Source: Sphacelaria rigidula
Taxonomy: Eukaryota; Phaeophyceae; Sphacelariales
Direction of reading: 5' to 3'
Length of the DNA: 23,209 bases
Assembly (NCBI GenBank): GCA_964200075.2
Contig: CAXNAA020000277.1
Location: forward strand, 1-23,209
The notes below the pieces were generated by a model, which saw nothing but the letters and a program-made list of their open reading frames with translations, searched no databases and was not told where the DNA came from. Every line of letters starts with the position of its first letter. The stretch's first letter is position 1. The position numbers were made by a program, and so were the translations under genes. Below, piece after piece: positions 1-9,439 of the stretch.

Positions 1-194
1 CACCTTCCCCTTGATTAGACGATTAATACGATATGCGGATCACGGCCCAACTCATCTGTGTCGATGAGATATTGCTTTTAGAGCTTAAATCCGATTTTAG
101 GCTGGCCCAGCTCGTGGCACTATTGGGTGTCGGAGGTCGCTGAGAAACCTATTTATTTTGGCTAAATTAGAGAGTTTCGGAAGACCCTATTTTC

Positions 195-342
195 TCATTT
201 CAGAGTGCAAATATCTCAGGATCAGTGTGCAAAATAAAATAAAGAAACTCACTGGAAAAAGTGTAGGGGATACCACAGTTGACGGAGGGGGAAATAATTT
301 TTGTTTACAATCTAATATTGAGATATTTTCACTCTGAAATGA
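195..342. repeat. Inverted repeat, ~23-bp arms
   Basis: CTCATTTCAGAGTGCAAATA and the complementary ATTTTCACTCTGAAATGA face each other ~100 bases apart. An outer pair (TTGATTAGAC near base 12; GTCTAATCAA near 390) suggests the remnant of an element spanning about 10-400. Confidence 0.4.
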
Positions 343-937
343 CAAGAAACTTGCCCGCGGAAAGTTAATAAATATAATAATATTGGGTCTAATCAACAGG
401 GTACCTTTTCCAGCTTTCTTTTTTGTCACCTTTTCTCACCAAAATTTGGCTTCTTCCCAGCTTCTTCGTGAAAAACAGAGTGCTGAAACAAATGCGGGGT
501 TGGATTTTCGGAGAAATATGTAGTCAATCAGTCTTGACTTGACCTAATGCCTGACACGGTTGAGAAATATGTCACTACATTTTACGAAGAAATCGGCTCT
601 TTCTTTCCAGATTTTGTCGGAGATTTCGAGCGGCGGAGGCGGGGCACAGACCAATCAATAGTGAGACTCCGTCGAGAGTAACCAAAAAGTGGCTCACTTG
701 GCTTTGTGTGTACCAGGGTAACAATCTTCGGTGGAAAGTATCCTCCACATAAAGAGGTTTTTGTATCGCGCGACGTAGCTGCTGTGGTTGTAGCTGTAAT
801 AATGTCGAGTGCCTAGCCACCGACTCCATCTGCTTTTTTTTTGCCTATCGTTTTCTGAGCTTTTTTTCGCTTTTCTGCGTCTCCTTTTGTTTTTCTGCCC
901 CTACTTTTTGTACATCGATAAAAGCTAGGCTAGCATA

Positions 938-1019
938 ACGGTGGGGGACTGCGTGGGGAGCCCTGATTTGACTCGACTTTTGAACTGAGCTCACCACGTG
1001 AACCCCGTCCCCCACCGTA
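938..1019. repeat. Short inverted repeat ACGGTGGGGGAC
   Basis: ACGGTGGGGGAC at 938-949 and its complement at 1008-1019 enclose ~58 bases. The arms are too short to decide between a MITE end pair and a chance hairpin. Confidence 0.3.
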
Positions 1020-2186
1020 GTACTGCCTGGCTTAACTTTTGGCGTGAAACGTGAATCATGAACGTTGAAGAGCCATGAAAGGAGGTTTTTTGCCCGGGGA
1101 AATCGAAAGTCTGCGCTCTCCTATTGGAAATCTGCACCAATTGTACTCAATCCTCATTAAAATCTGCTATATTTTCTGAAAATCTGCGACATATTTCGGT
1201 TTCCCCGAGGTTTCCCTGCTGTTTTTTCGCGGCCACTTTTCTGCGCAAAAATCCGGAATTCCACGGACGTAGCTGCTGGGATGGAGTCAGTGCCTACGCG
1301 TGCCTATGTCGGCATGGATTCAGACTTTCTCAACGGATAAAATCAAAATACAAACGGTGCCTCAAGACTCAACATGAACTTGAGAGGGGATGTACAAATA
1401 TACAAATTAGTTTTGTTGCATGCGAGGGCCCCTCATCGACCTGCCATGCACTATAGAAGTAAGTACGGAATGTCTGCCGAATTCTAGCCGTATGGAGTAC
1501 GGGGAACATGAGAGAGTAACATAGAGTCCCACTTAGATCGACTAGAACGACGTGTCCGCGAGGGGACATGTGCACTCTCTTTACACACCATCGACAGCCC
1601 AAAAAACCTTGAAAAAATACCCTGTAATACGCCTTGCCAACTACTGTTGTGAACCGCCCCATGGTGGGTAAAATGTAAAATGACCTTGAGTGTTGTGGCT
1701 GTGTGTTGTGTGCTGTCATCCCATCAAAAGACAATGCTGTGAAAAAAATTCGGTGCTATCTCTCTGTCGCGCAGTTCTCTGGAACATGTAAGTCACCCCA
1801 TCTCTCACGTGCACCATGTAACGAAATTTCCACCACAGAGACGTATTTCATCCCTACGGGGCCATGAATTGCGTAACCTGCAGTTTTCTTAGTTTTCTAC
1901 AAACTGGTTGCTTGTGTGCTCAGGTACTGGTCACCATCCTTCCAAACCAAGCCAACCCAAGCTTGAACCGTTAACCACGAGTTTAGCATGTTGGGTCGTG
2001 ATCAACGTCTTACATTTATCGAGCGGAAATGATGCCGATTCAGGAGATAGGAGATGACCACCATCGGTGACCAGAAAGTTGACGCTAGTCCTGACCGGAA
2101 CCCAAATTATGGACCTCCACGAAAAGAGAGGTTCACGCTGGACTGGAGACATTGGTCGTAAAAAGCAGGCGGTACCAAGGAAAACG

Positions 2187-2216
2187 TCGGGGGGGGGGCA
2201 GGGCGGAGGGGGGGGA
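2187..2216 (+). repeat. G-rich run
   Basis: Four or more clusters of G (CGGGGGGGGGGCAGG, GGAGGGGGGGG) in 30 bases on the plus strand; could form a G-quadruplex. A similar run of 10 or more G's lies at 17808-17818 and C-runs at 3748-3757 and 10925-10937. Confidence 0.5.
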
Positions 2217-2783
2217 TCAGAAGCCGCCTCGAAATGCCGTAATGACGACTTCGGGTGCAGGGGATACGTGCTCAAACAGAAGTGCAAAGTCTTCAAGAAG
2301 TGAATTTACAGTACTGTGCACTCTGCTGTACTCCCAGGAAGAACAACTATTATCTGTACTGTACCGTACTGATTTGCAGTCAGTAGCGTTTGTATACATT
2401 TACAGAAGTACTACTACTGACTGTCTGCTGTACCACTGTGTACCATGCGGTGACACTACGGAACCGGAACACTTTCGAAGACTCAGCAAATGGCTCTTTC
2501 AGAGTTGAGGAACATGGGGCGCGGGAGGTGCTGTGTGCGCGTCGTCGTCATGCTCCTGTATCTCCAAGATTACTCGCAACAGGAAGTACCTCTTTTGCCC
2601 AGCCTGCTGTCTAATAATGCTCATGTCTGCTCATTTCACACACGCACATGTGATCGACTGCAACAAGTGAAATTATGGACCACGATTCAAGAAGTTTTCC
2701 GTGACAGGTCCATTTGCAGGAACTGAATGAAACTCGCCATCAGTTTTCCCCCACGATTGCAATCCAGCATTCCTTGCCTGCAG

Positions 2784-3953
2784 GTATTGGCACTCGTCCC
2801 AACACTCCCCGCTTGTGTTCCATGTTCCATATGCAAACGTACGTCTGGGTTCAAGCAAAGACCAAGGCGAACCTCATGTTTGAAAGAATACGATCGGCCG
2901 TTGATATCACTGATGACTGTGAAGGTAAACTGCGGAACAATGGTTGAAACATGCGGCGAGATTTCGGAGACCGGACGGGTCGAGGGGATAGGAAAAACCC
3001 GTTACCGTACAGGTGAAGCCTCACACCTGCGTGAATGACAGTCGTAGATGAAAGCACAGACTGGGGGGTAGCCTCAACAGAATCGGGAGAGAGTATTGCT
3101 AGTGGCGAGAGCGTTACAGAGAGCGAAAGAGGGACAAGGAATCCTACCGTTGCTAAAACGTTTGTGGGGGATTTTCTGTGTTTGTGTCCTGTATGTGTGC
3201 GTCGCATGGGACGGAGGCAGTACCAAATTTTTGAAACAACTACTGTTACGAAAGTCCTTCACTTCTAGGGGTTCCCACTTCGCATTTTCCGCCTCTGCCT
3301 CACAGCATTGTTTCAGGCCGCCTGTGCATTGGCATTTGTTGGGTGGGTGGGCGGGGTGCATTGCATCTTGGGTGGCGGAAGAGAAGCGCGGCGCATCGAC
3401 AGACGGGAAGGCAGGCAGGGTTCGCGTCCAGGACACGGCAAGAAGGAAGGCAGCTCTGACTCCCAGTATCAGTACGGTTCACATTGGGTTCCAGTGGTGG
3501 AGGACGGTATCTCCTACGAGGTGAGCTGCAGGGAGAGAGTTGAACTAACCATCTCCAGGCGCCACTCTTTTTTAGTACACTACGACATGCAGCGCCCCGG
3601 CCGGTGTTTTAACCTCTCTGGCGTTTGGTACCTCACACACGGGGTCCGACGTCCGCCATGAATTGCAAGACCATCACTGCGCACCACTGACTTGAGATGT
3701 CCAGCGCGCGAAGTGTCTAATTGACGCAGCACACAGCGTTCACTACACCCCCCCCCCGTGTCCAGGAGCGTAGGGAACACTAATGATCCTCTTTCACCAA
3801 CCAACCCACCTCGTTTTCTCCCTTCGCCTAAATACGTCTTTCGGGCAGATTGTTTTTGGGGCCACTGAAGAAACACGGCAGGAAGACAGGAGACAACATC
3901 CTTTTTTTCCGCCATTCATAAATGGCCCAGCACGCAACCCCTCCTCGAAGTGA
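2784..3953 (+). CDS. Possible four-exon gene fragment of unknown function
   Basis: Four segments join in phase: a segment ending at 2924 (reads MQTYVWVQAKTKANLMFERI then RSAVDITDDCE; donor GAAG|GTAAAC), 3042-3190 (acidic Ser/Thr/Glu-rich, VDESTDWGVASTES; donor CCT|GTATGT), 3317-3520 (ends QYQYGSHWVPVVEDGISYE; donor GAG|GTGAGC) and 3849-3953 (after a pyrimidine-rich acceptor; starts IVFGATEETRQEDRR and stops at TGA). The 5' exon has an uncertain start; its acceptor at 2783 would need a phase-1 partner that I did not find. The last segment overlaps the ATG exon at 3922 in another frame, so at least one of the two models is wrong or the transcripts overlap. Nothing recognisable in the protein. 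Confidence 0.25.
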
Positions 3954-4214
3954 ACCTTCACCCCCGGAGCCCCAGCAGCGACAACCCCTGCATCGAGGTA
4001 GGTCATCTAGTATGCTATCACCTCGCCTACGAGCTGCGGCTTCGGGTAGTGCTGGCTCGCCCATCATTTCTAGCGGACCATCACGCCCCCAGCCGGCGCA
4101 GTCCGCGGTAGCAGGCAATCAGGAGGGCGGTGGGAGTAGCATAGCGCCTGCTTCTCCATCGGTGGATGGTGGCGGGGGAGGGAGCGGCGCGGTAACGGCC
4201 TCTTCTAGTGAAAG
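3922..4214 (+). CDS. Probable first coding exon, Pro/Ser/Gly-rich N-terminus
   Basis: An ATG preceded immediately by an in-frame TAA opens 97 codons rich in Pro, Ser, Ala and Gly (start MAQHATPPRSEPSPPEP; end SSSER). It terminates at a strong donor AAAG|GTATGT in phase 2. The low-complexity, disordered composition is typical of the N-termini of eukaryotic regulatory or scaffold proteins. No domain is visible and no targeting peptide is obvious. An internal alternative donor (CGAG|GTAGGT at about 3996) is possible. It may be the 5' end of the gene whose 3' exons lie at 18182-23208, or of a separate gene; the 4912 exon fits its phase. Confidence 0.5.
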
Positions 4215-4911
4215 GTATGTTCGAGGCTCTTTGTAGATGTATGGCTGTTGCCATTGCTGTGATTTATGCATTTGCCACGCACGCAGCCTCGTTCACCACG
4301 GGTCACTGCAGTACGCTCGCCTGTCTCCCAGTTCTTTCGGTACATGCCAGGTTGACTGTTCTGGCTTGTGGGCGAAAACTGGTCCCGTCATGCACCGCAG
4401 GAAGATTGTGATACTAGTTTATTGAAGTGCAAAGCAGATGTGACATTGATCGTTTGTCGCGAGTGTGTTGAGAGAGCATCCTCACTACTCTGGGTATGTT
4501 TCCCCCACAATCATCACTACGTGAATTCGCACTTAACTGTCACCACGAGGTGGTCATGAAATTCATGAATTCAGGTGTGCTCATGTCGTTCCCCAGTCTC
4601 CGAGGCGGCCTAATCCACAGCGCGGGTACTTGGCGATAAATGTTTTTGCACACAAATACACACAAGACAGCAAAACATCGCAGCCGGCAAGTGATCCGAA
4701 GTCCCGAACGACGAAAATATCACGCGTTTCGCGTGTCCTATTCTCACCACAGCAAGTGTGTTTCAGCAACATCGCATGGCGAAATGCACGATCACTGTCA
4801 CCCGCGTAGAGCTCTCCGATGCAAAATTTTGTTGGCATTTACGTCGTCAACCTGTCAATCTCACACATCGACACATTGAGGATAGCAGATTGTCCTTTCC
4901 TTCCACAACAG
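4215..4911 (+). other. Probable intron 1
   Basis: 697 bases from GTATGT to a strong pyrimidine-tract CAG. No repeat or gene recognised inside. Confidence 0.4.
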
Positions 4912-5003
4912 CATGGCCACGGCTCGCCATGGGTGTAAGCAGACAGAGCTGTTCTACCTCCATCAGTCACTAGCAGGGGCTAGCACCGAAGCTGAGATTC
5001 ATG
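4912..5003 (+). CDS. Probable second exon following 3922-4214
   Basis: A strong acceptor (TTGTCCTTTCCTTCCACAACAG) opens a segment that, taking one base to complete the phase-2 codon left by exon 3922-4214, reads S MATARHGCKQTELFYLHQ and then SLAGASTEAEIH. The intron would be 697 bases. Two donors are possible: a strong one, GGGT|GTAAGC after 4934, or a weaker one, CATG|GTTGAC after 5003. Both leave phase 1. The longer form gives the more protein-like peptide, the shorter form the better donor. No matching phase-1 exon was identified downstream with confidence. Confidence 0.4.
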
Positions 5004-5252
5004 GTTGACCTTGCACACGGAGCATTACCGAAACACTATGAAGGTTAAAAAAAAAGCTTACAACAAGATGCCGATGTGAAACTCCTCGTACAGTAAATTA
5101 GTCCAGTATGGTCAACATGAGAGTAGATGTACCGGCACACGGAAGCCACGCTGTGCTTTTTCGGCAAGAGAGTAGGTCTCTCATCCCAACATACCATTAC
5201 AAGAGGTATCTCAAACTCGAGATTCCCGTCATATATCTCACTAATTTTCAGT

Positions 5253-5368
5253 CAACCCTTTAGCTTGGACTAAAATGCGGGTAGTTGATCTGGATTACGC
5301 ATCCTTTTTCAAGTAAAATTCATGCTGATTCAGAAGGTGACCTACCTACCTCGCGGTGAATGGGCTAA
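5253..5368 (-). mobile_element. Degenerate TTAA-family MITE, inverted
   Basis: CAACCCTTTAG on the left; GGATTACGCATCCTTTTTC, TTCATGCTGATTCAGAAGG and CTCGCGGTGAATGGGC follow in the family order. Extra bases (ACCTACCTACC) duplicate part of the right end. Confidence 0.55.
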
Positions 5369-6208
5369 ACACACCAGGAACGTCGGGTTTGAGCTACATC
5401 GACTAAGCCACTGAACGAGAAGACGCCGCCGACGCAAAACTTCTCCCGTGCATTTTCCTGGATACCACCGTGCAGCATTATATTTGTCGTCGGTGTGAGT
5501 ATGTTGAAAAGTCAGCAAACCACCGTCACGGTACGATCATGACGCCACTGCCCAGAAACCAGAAACGAGAAACTTCTCCTGTCGGAGAGCAAGGATTGTC
5601 ATGGCACACGTGTGGTTCATGGAGCGCCCGGAGATGAACACATCTCGGCAGTCGATGGGCTTCCAGGCCATCCCCACCCACACCAAATCAAAAGCAATTT
5701 TCATCGCGAGCTCAAATAATGCAGTCTCCGATGTGCTCCGCCAAAGCAACGTATGTATGTCGAGAGTTGAAACAATACGCCAGGATCCGGAACGTGCCTA
5801 TTGTGGTGGGTCCTAGCACTAAAGATTAAAAAAAGCGGAAACCGAAAAATATGAATGAACACACCCCACAAGTTATTTCAAAGCCCTGTGCCGAGAATCC
5901 TTCATGACTCGACATGACTGCACGGTCAGCACATACTACCTTACTGTCTGCACTCTGTAGTACTGCTCTGTGCTGTGCGTTCCTAGATTGGACTGGTGTT
6001 TTTGATCTTGAGTAGCGTCGGAGTTGTGCCTCACTTGCACCGCCCATTACGGTATGGACCTTGATGCCTTCCAGCGAGCATCTGGTCCTCTACAATTACA
6101 CATATGAAAAGCTCGGTGCGAGCCACTCCTCTCGTCTGGTCAGGTCCTTTTCTTGGGTCGGGTGAGGATCTTCGGGATCCTATCCAACTGAAGATGTGTG
6201 TGTGTGTG
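5369..6208. other. No gene recognised
   Basis: Frames on both strands around 5540-5820 overlap each other and lack splice context. One possible acceptor (GATGCCTTCCAG, before 6082) could open a short phase-1-in, phase-0-out segment, but its peptide is not informative. Confidence 0.3.
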
Positions 6209-6210
6209 TT
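6194..6210. repeat. (TG)n microsatellite
   Basis: A short run of TG repeats immediately left of the TTAA-family element at 6211. Confidence 0.7.
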
Positions 6211-6310
6211 AACCCTTAGACTGCCAGATTAGTCGTCCTGGATCATGCATACTTTTTTTCACTTGAAATTGATACCGATTCAACATAAGACTAACCTCGC
6301 GGTCCAAGGG
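6211..6310 (-). mobile_element. TTAA-family MITE, inverted
   Basis: TTAACCCTTAGACTGCCAG on the left and CTCGCGGTCCAAGGG on the right, with the reverse core GATCATGCATACTTTTTTTC and ATTGATACCGATTCAACA. The left TTAA is preserved right after a (TG)n run; the right one is lost. Confidence 0.7.
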
Positions 6311-6486
6311 CCATCTATTCTGGACGCCGGGCTGCACCTGCCAGTATATTTGAGTGCTCTAGTTAAGGTCACACGGGAAGATGGAGGTCAACACAGAAGT
6401 TTTTCTTCGCGCGTTTTCGTTTTCCCCCGTCTATCGTCAAGTCGATTTTTGCCTAAACACGCCAAACCACTGTCGCTCTTGAACTG

Positions 6487-6600
6487 ATGAGCATTGTGTG
6501 TGAAGAAATCCCGGATCGCTCTGAGATTTGAACCCTCGACCCAACCGTCAGAAAGGGCCGAGGTTACCAACTGAGCCACCAGCGCGACCGATACGGTGAG
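6487..6600 (-). mobile_element. tRNA-derived SINE, minus-strand copy
   Basis: On the minus strand a perfect A box (TGGCTCAGTTGG, complement at 6567-6578) and a B box (GGTTCAAATC, complement at 6525-6534) are spaced as in tRNA. Remnants of an acceptor stem (GGTCGC with GCGATCC) flank them, and a non-tRNA tail GGGATTTCTTCACACACAAT follows. A homologous tail in the plus-strand copy shows it is a SINE, not a functional tRNA. Confidence 0.65.
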
Positions 6601-7004
6601 CTTACCGCAAAAGCTACTAGATAGGGTGAAGGGAATTCCGCCGCGACCAACTCGCACGGCGGGGCGAAGACAAAGGGGAATTGTTCTCGTGCTTCTTGTG
6701 TCCTACATACCAGCTCGTGTAGCATAAACATCTCTTCATATATCGACTACGAACATGCGGATGTGTCTCTTGGGGCAAAATCTCATCACATTCTTGTTCC
6801 ACAAACTCGAGTTCGTCTACCGAAATGCGACTGACTCGTTGTGACTTGATTTCCTACTTCAACAAATTGAAAGAGATGAGAGAAGCGTTTTTTCTGCGAT
6901 ATGATGGGGAAGGAAAGGCCGAGAATTTCGCCGCGAGTCGCAGGATGTATCACGGCTTGATGAGCAAATTGATTGGAATCAAAATGGTCATTTGCGCGAG
7001 TACG

Positions 7005-7130
7005 CCGGTCATCCCGGTGGCTCAGTCGGCAACCTCGATACGCCATGACAGTTTGGTGAGGAGATCGAATCTCGGAGCGATCTGGGATTTTTTCTCACAC
7101 AATGCCGAGCAGTGGAGAACGACTGTGTCG
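7005..7130 (+). mobile_element. tRNA-derived SINE, plus-strand copy
   Basis: A box TGGCTCAGTCGG (7018-7029) and a degenerate B box AGATCGAATC (7062-7071), followed by CGGAGCGATCTGGGATTTTT and CACACAATGCCGAGCAG, match the minus-strand copy in order. The B-box change suggests loss of polymerase III promoter activity. Confidence 0.65.
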
Positions 7131-7169
7131 TGGGTACACAAAATTTGATTTTACGGTCAACGTGGTAGG

Positions 7170-7385
7170 GGATGTACTGAACTCCTCTCGTGATGATGGA
7201 ATACAGGAGAGGTCCGCAGAAGGCAGTCAGAGAATTAAACAACTGAAAAAAAAACAAGCTCCTGTGTTGCCCTCCTATTGTGTAACCCCGGCTGGTGCGC
7301 CCACATATACCGAAAGGTGTAGACCGACGTCCAAAATAAAGGGGATGATGACACACAAATGCGACTACGGTGTTCCGCCCTTGCA
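7170..7385. repeat. Dispersed repeat, copy 1
   Basis: Shares ordered blocks with 13230-13450 in the same orientation: CGCAGAAGG, CCCGGCTG, ATACCGAAAG, CGTCCAAAATA and GGGATGA. On the minus strand both copies read FWT, FR-M, A-QPG-H in one frame, so a decayed coding origin is possible. Confidence 0.5.
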
Positions 7386-7721
7386 CAATTCTCTGCTTTA
7401 CGTCGTAGCAGTGCCCACAAACAGGTGGGCCTATCGCTCAAGCTGCGTCACTCTGGCCAGCATTTGAAATTGTCAGCACCCGAAAGAAGTGAATCCTACT
7501 CTTTGCAAAACGAAATAGAAAGTTTCATTTTTTTGGGATTTGCGAACGCGAAAATACCGATTAATCACACATGCTGTTTTGGATTGCTGACCGACGAATC
7601 AGGATAAAAATTGCCGATGGTCCTGATCGTCTGCTGCCCTGTCCAGCGTCGCGCTATACATTTTCCACCTGGAATACTCGTGCATGAATGTTTTGTTCCT
7701 CCGTGTGCGAGGTTCTTTTAA

Positions 7722-7819
7722 CCCTTAGACCGCGAGGTTAGTCTTCTGTTGAATCGGCATCAATGTATAGTGAAAATAAGTGTACATGACCCAGAAAGAC
7801 TGATCTCGCGGTCTAAGGG
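7722..7819 (+). mobile_element. TTAA-flanked MITE, copy 1 of a triple tandem array
   Basis: The ends are inverted repeats beginning CCCTTAGACCGCGAGG, with TTAA on the left (7718-7721) and its mutated form CTAA on the right. The centre carries the family core GAATCGGCATCAAT. Length 98 bp, no coding capacity. The CCC start plus TTAA target is the signature of piggyBac-type elements; classification is inference. Confidence 0.75.
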
Positions 7820-7823
7820 CTAA

Positions 7824-7930
7824 CCCTTAGACTGCGAGGTTAGTCTTCTGTTGAATCGGCATCAATTTCAAGTGAAAAAAGTATGCATGATCCAGAAAGA
7901 CTAATCTCGCGGTCCAAGGCGGTCCAAGGG
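7824..7930 (+). mobile_element. TTAA-flanked MITE, copy 2 of the array
   Basis: Same family and orientation as the previous copy, sharing the intervening CTAA. Near its right end a 10-base duplication (GGTCCAAGGC, GGTCCAAGGG) lengthens it to 107 bp. The right flank is an intact TTAA (7931-7934), shared with the next copy. Confidence 0.75.
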
Positions 7931-7934
7931 TTAA

Positions 7935-8031
7935 CCCTTAAACAGCGAGAGTAGGTCATCTGTTGAATCGGCATCAATTTCGCTCGAAAAAGTATGCATG
8001 ATCCAGAAAGACTACCCTCGCTGTCTAGAGG
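7935..8031 (+). mobile_element. TTAA-flanked MITE, copy 3 of the array
   Basis: Starts immediately after TTAA at 7931-7934. Its ends have diverged (CCCTTAAACAGCGAGAG ... TCGCTGTCTAGAGG), as has the right target (TTAT), so it is probably the oldest of the three. The core GAATCGGCATCAATTTC and ATGCATGATCCAGA are preserved. Confidence 0.7.
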
Positions 8032-8076
8032 TTATTCTGTTCATGCACGGTAATTTGATGTTCACCTACACCTGAA

Positions 8077-8343
8077 TTAATGCACCGTTGGCCGGGTCTG
8101 AGGAAAGTTGGGGCCCGAAATGGATTCATGAGGTTTTGGCAATCTAATCTCGGCACCGTTGTGCGTGTGTTCTCCGACATACTGTCCATTTCGTGACATG
8201 ATATGTCGATTGTCGGTTGGTATTCCTGCACAGCGTATATTATGCCGCTCTCGGCATTTGTTGTACCCGCAGCGGAACTTGCCCCACTCCGGAAACTCCA
8301 TTCCGCCCAGTCTTATCGGTATCGTCAGCGAAATTATACCAAA
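8077..8343 (-). pseudogene. Fragment with WRKY-GCM1/FLYWCH-like zinc finger, probably from a Mutator-type transposon
   Basis: Reading the minus strand from 8343 down to a TAA at 8077, the frame contains EFPEWGKFRCGYNKCRERH, then NIRCAGIPTDNRHIM, then NGQYVGEHTHNGAEIRLP. The spacing C-x4-C-x28-H-x-H with Trp and aromatic residues before the first Cys and Gly-Glu before the His pair resembles the WRKY-GCM1 zinc-finger superfamily (WRKY, GCM1, FLYWCH, and the DNA-binding domain of many Mutator-like transposases). No transposase catalytic core is visible nearby, and a stop lies just upstream, so this is read as a decayed fragment; it directly abuts the TTAA element array at 7722-8031. A spliced host exon is the alternative. 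Confidence 0.4.
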
Positions 8344-8349
8344 TTAGCC

Positions 8350-9340
8350 GATCTTCGTCGAGCAACCCCAGTGAACGAATCCGTCGAGGCTTACTCGCCG
8401 TAATGGGACTTCATCAGATTCGGCCTCCATGTGTCCAGGACACGCCAAATTTTAAATTGCTAGATGAGGTACCGCTGTATAAGCGCTGTATACAGTAATT
8501 GGTAACTGGCGAATAGTTGCTTTTTCATACTGGTTGTATCGAGTACTCCAAACACAATTTACTTTCCAAGCAAAACTTGTTCAGCCCCTTTCACGTTTCG
8601 GTTTTGGCCCGTGTGACGCGGGTTACAGATATGGTAGAACAATTTTCGGTCGCTACACTCATAGCGGGTCACGGACGACGGGCGTTCTTCGTGTTTTTTT
8701 ACCTGCTCCGTGCTTATCCAGATGTTCGAAAACACAGATACTTCTGGTTCGATCGCGATTCACCTCAAATGACCCACGTATCAAGCCTCTAGCTCTCTAG
8801 TCGAGAACTCCTTGATTAAAGCGCCGCCGAGCACTCCCCCTTTGACAAGCACGGGTCCTGAGGGCTATCGCTCTCGTCCTGCAGTCTGTAGTTTACTTTT
8901 TCCGTCCGCCGATGATATGATATGTCTTGGTGAAAGCAAGGTTGTTCTCCTGGTGCCAGGTCCGTGTCCAACCGCAACATACATATTGCTGCGTGCATGT
9001 GGAAGACAAAAAAAAAATAACAGTCTAGTTCTCCGCAACACAAAGGGCAACATGCCATTGCTTTACAACACACAACAGTGAAATAGAACCGTTGCAGACG
9101 CCCTGCAGGGTTCTTGACGGTGTGATTGATGGCTGTTCCCTCTCCACCTTAAAGGTGACCCTCGACGTGTCGTTGTACAGTTCTCTAGGCGCGTTGCGCT
9201 TCGGACGCGTATCCTGAGTCGGTCATGAAATATTAATTTGTGCTTTTCGTGATCCACATGCTCGAGCATCGGAGGAGATCGGAGATTGCGGGTAGCTTGG
9301 TGCTTTCGCAACTCGTGCTTTTGGTGTTGACGCTCATGCT
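8350..9340. other. No gene recognised
   Basis: Contains several overlapping short frames on both strands and a poly-A run at 9008-9017. No inverted repeat or conserved motif found. Confidence 0.3.
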
Positions 9341-9344
9341 GGCC

Positions 9345-9436
9345 TCAACCCCTTGCCCGCGAGGGTAGTCCACCTGGATCATGCATACTTTTTTCGAGTG
9401 AAATTGAAGCCGACTAAACCAATGACACATGGTCGC
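9345..9436 (-). mobile_element. Degenerate TTAA-family MITE, inverted
   Basis: CAACCCCTTGCCCGCGAGGG followed by GATCATGCATACTTTTTTCG and AATTGAAGCCGACTAAACC. The right inverted-repeat end has decayed to ATGGTCGCCG. Confidence 0.5.
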
Positions 9437-9439
9437 CGT

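Larger units (their letters stand above)
347..2783. other. No convincing gene
   Basis: Apart from the short inverted repeat at 938-1019 and the G-rich run, I see only short frames on both strands. A minus-strand frame 575-829 and a plus-strand segment near 2640-2705 (CDRLQQVKLWTTIQEVF) look slightly protein-like but lack matching splice partners. Donor-like sites (GAA|GTAAGT at 1457, ACAT|GTAAGT at about 1785) stand without exons. Confidence 0.4.

Noticed and set aside
5601-5816. Frame with IFIASSNNAVSDVL, reminiscent of a superfamily-1 helicase motif Ia
   Set aside because: No Walker A or other helicase motifs nearby and no splice partners; a single short match is not enough.
6505-6590. A functional tRNA gene on the minus strand
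   Set aside because: A and B boxes are good but the acceptor and anticodon stems do not pair properly, and the downstream tail recurs in a second copy, as expected for a SINE.
6825-7148. Protein-like frame (YFNKLKEMREAFFLRYDG)
   Set aside because: Its 3' third is the SINE copy and no splice signal separates them; retained only as possible transposon debris.
7722-8031. CRISPR-like array
   Set aside because: The repeats are themselves palindromic ~100-bp transposons with no unique spacers and only a TTAA between them.
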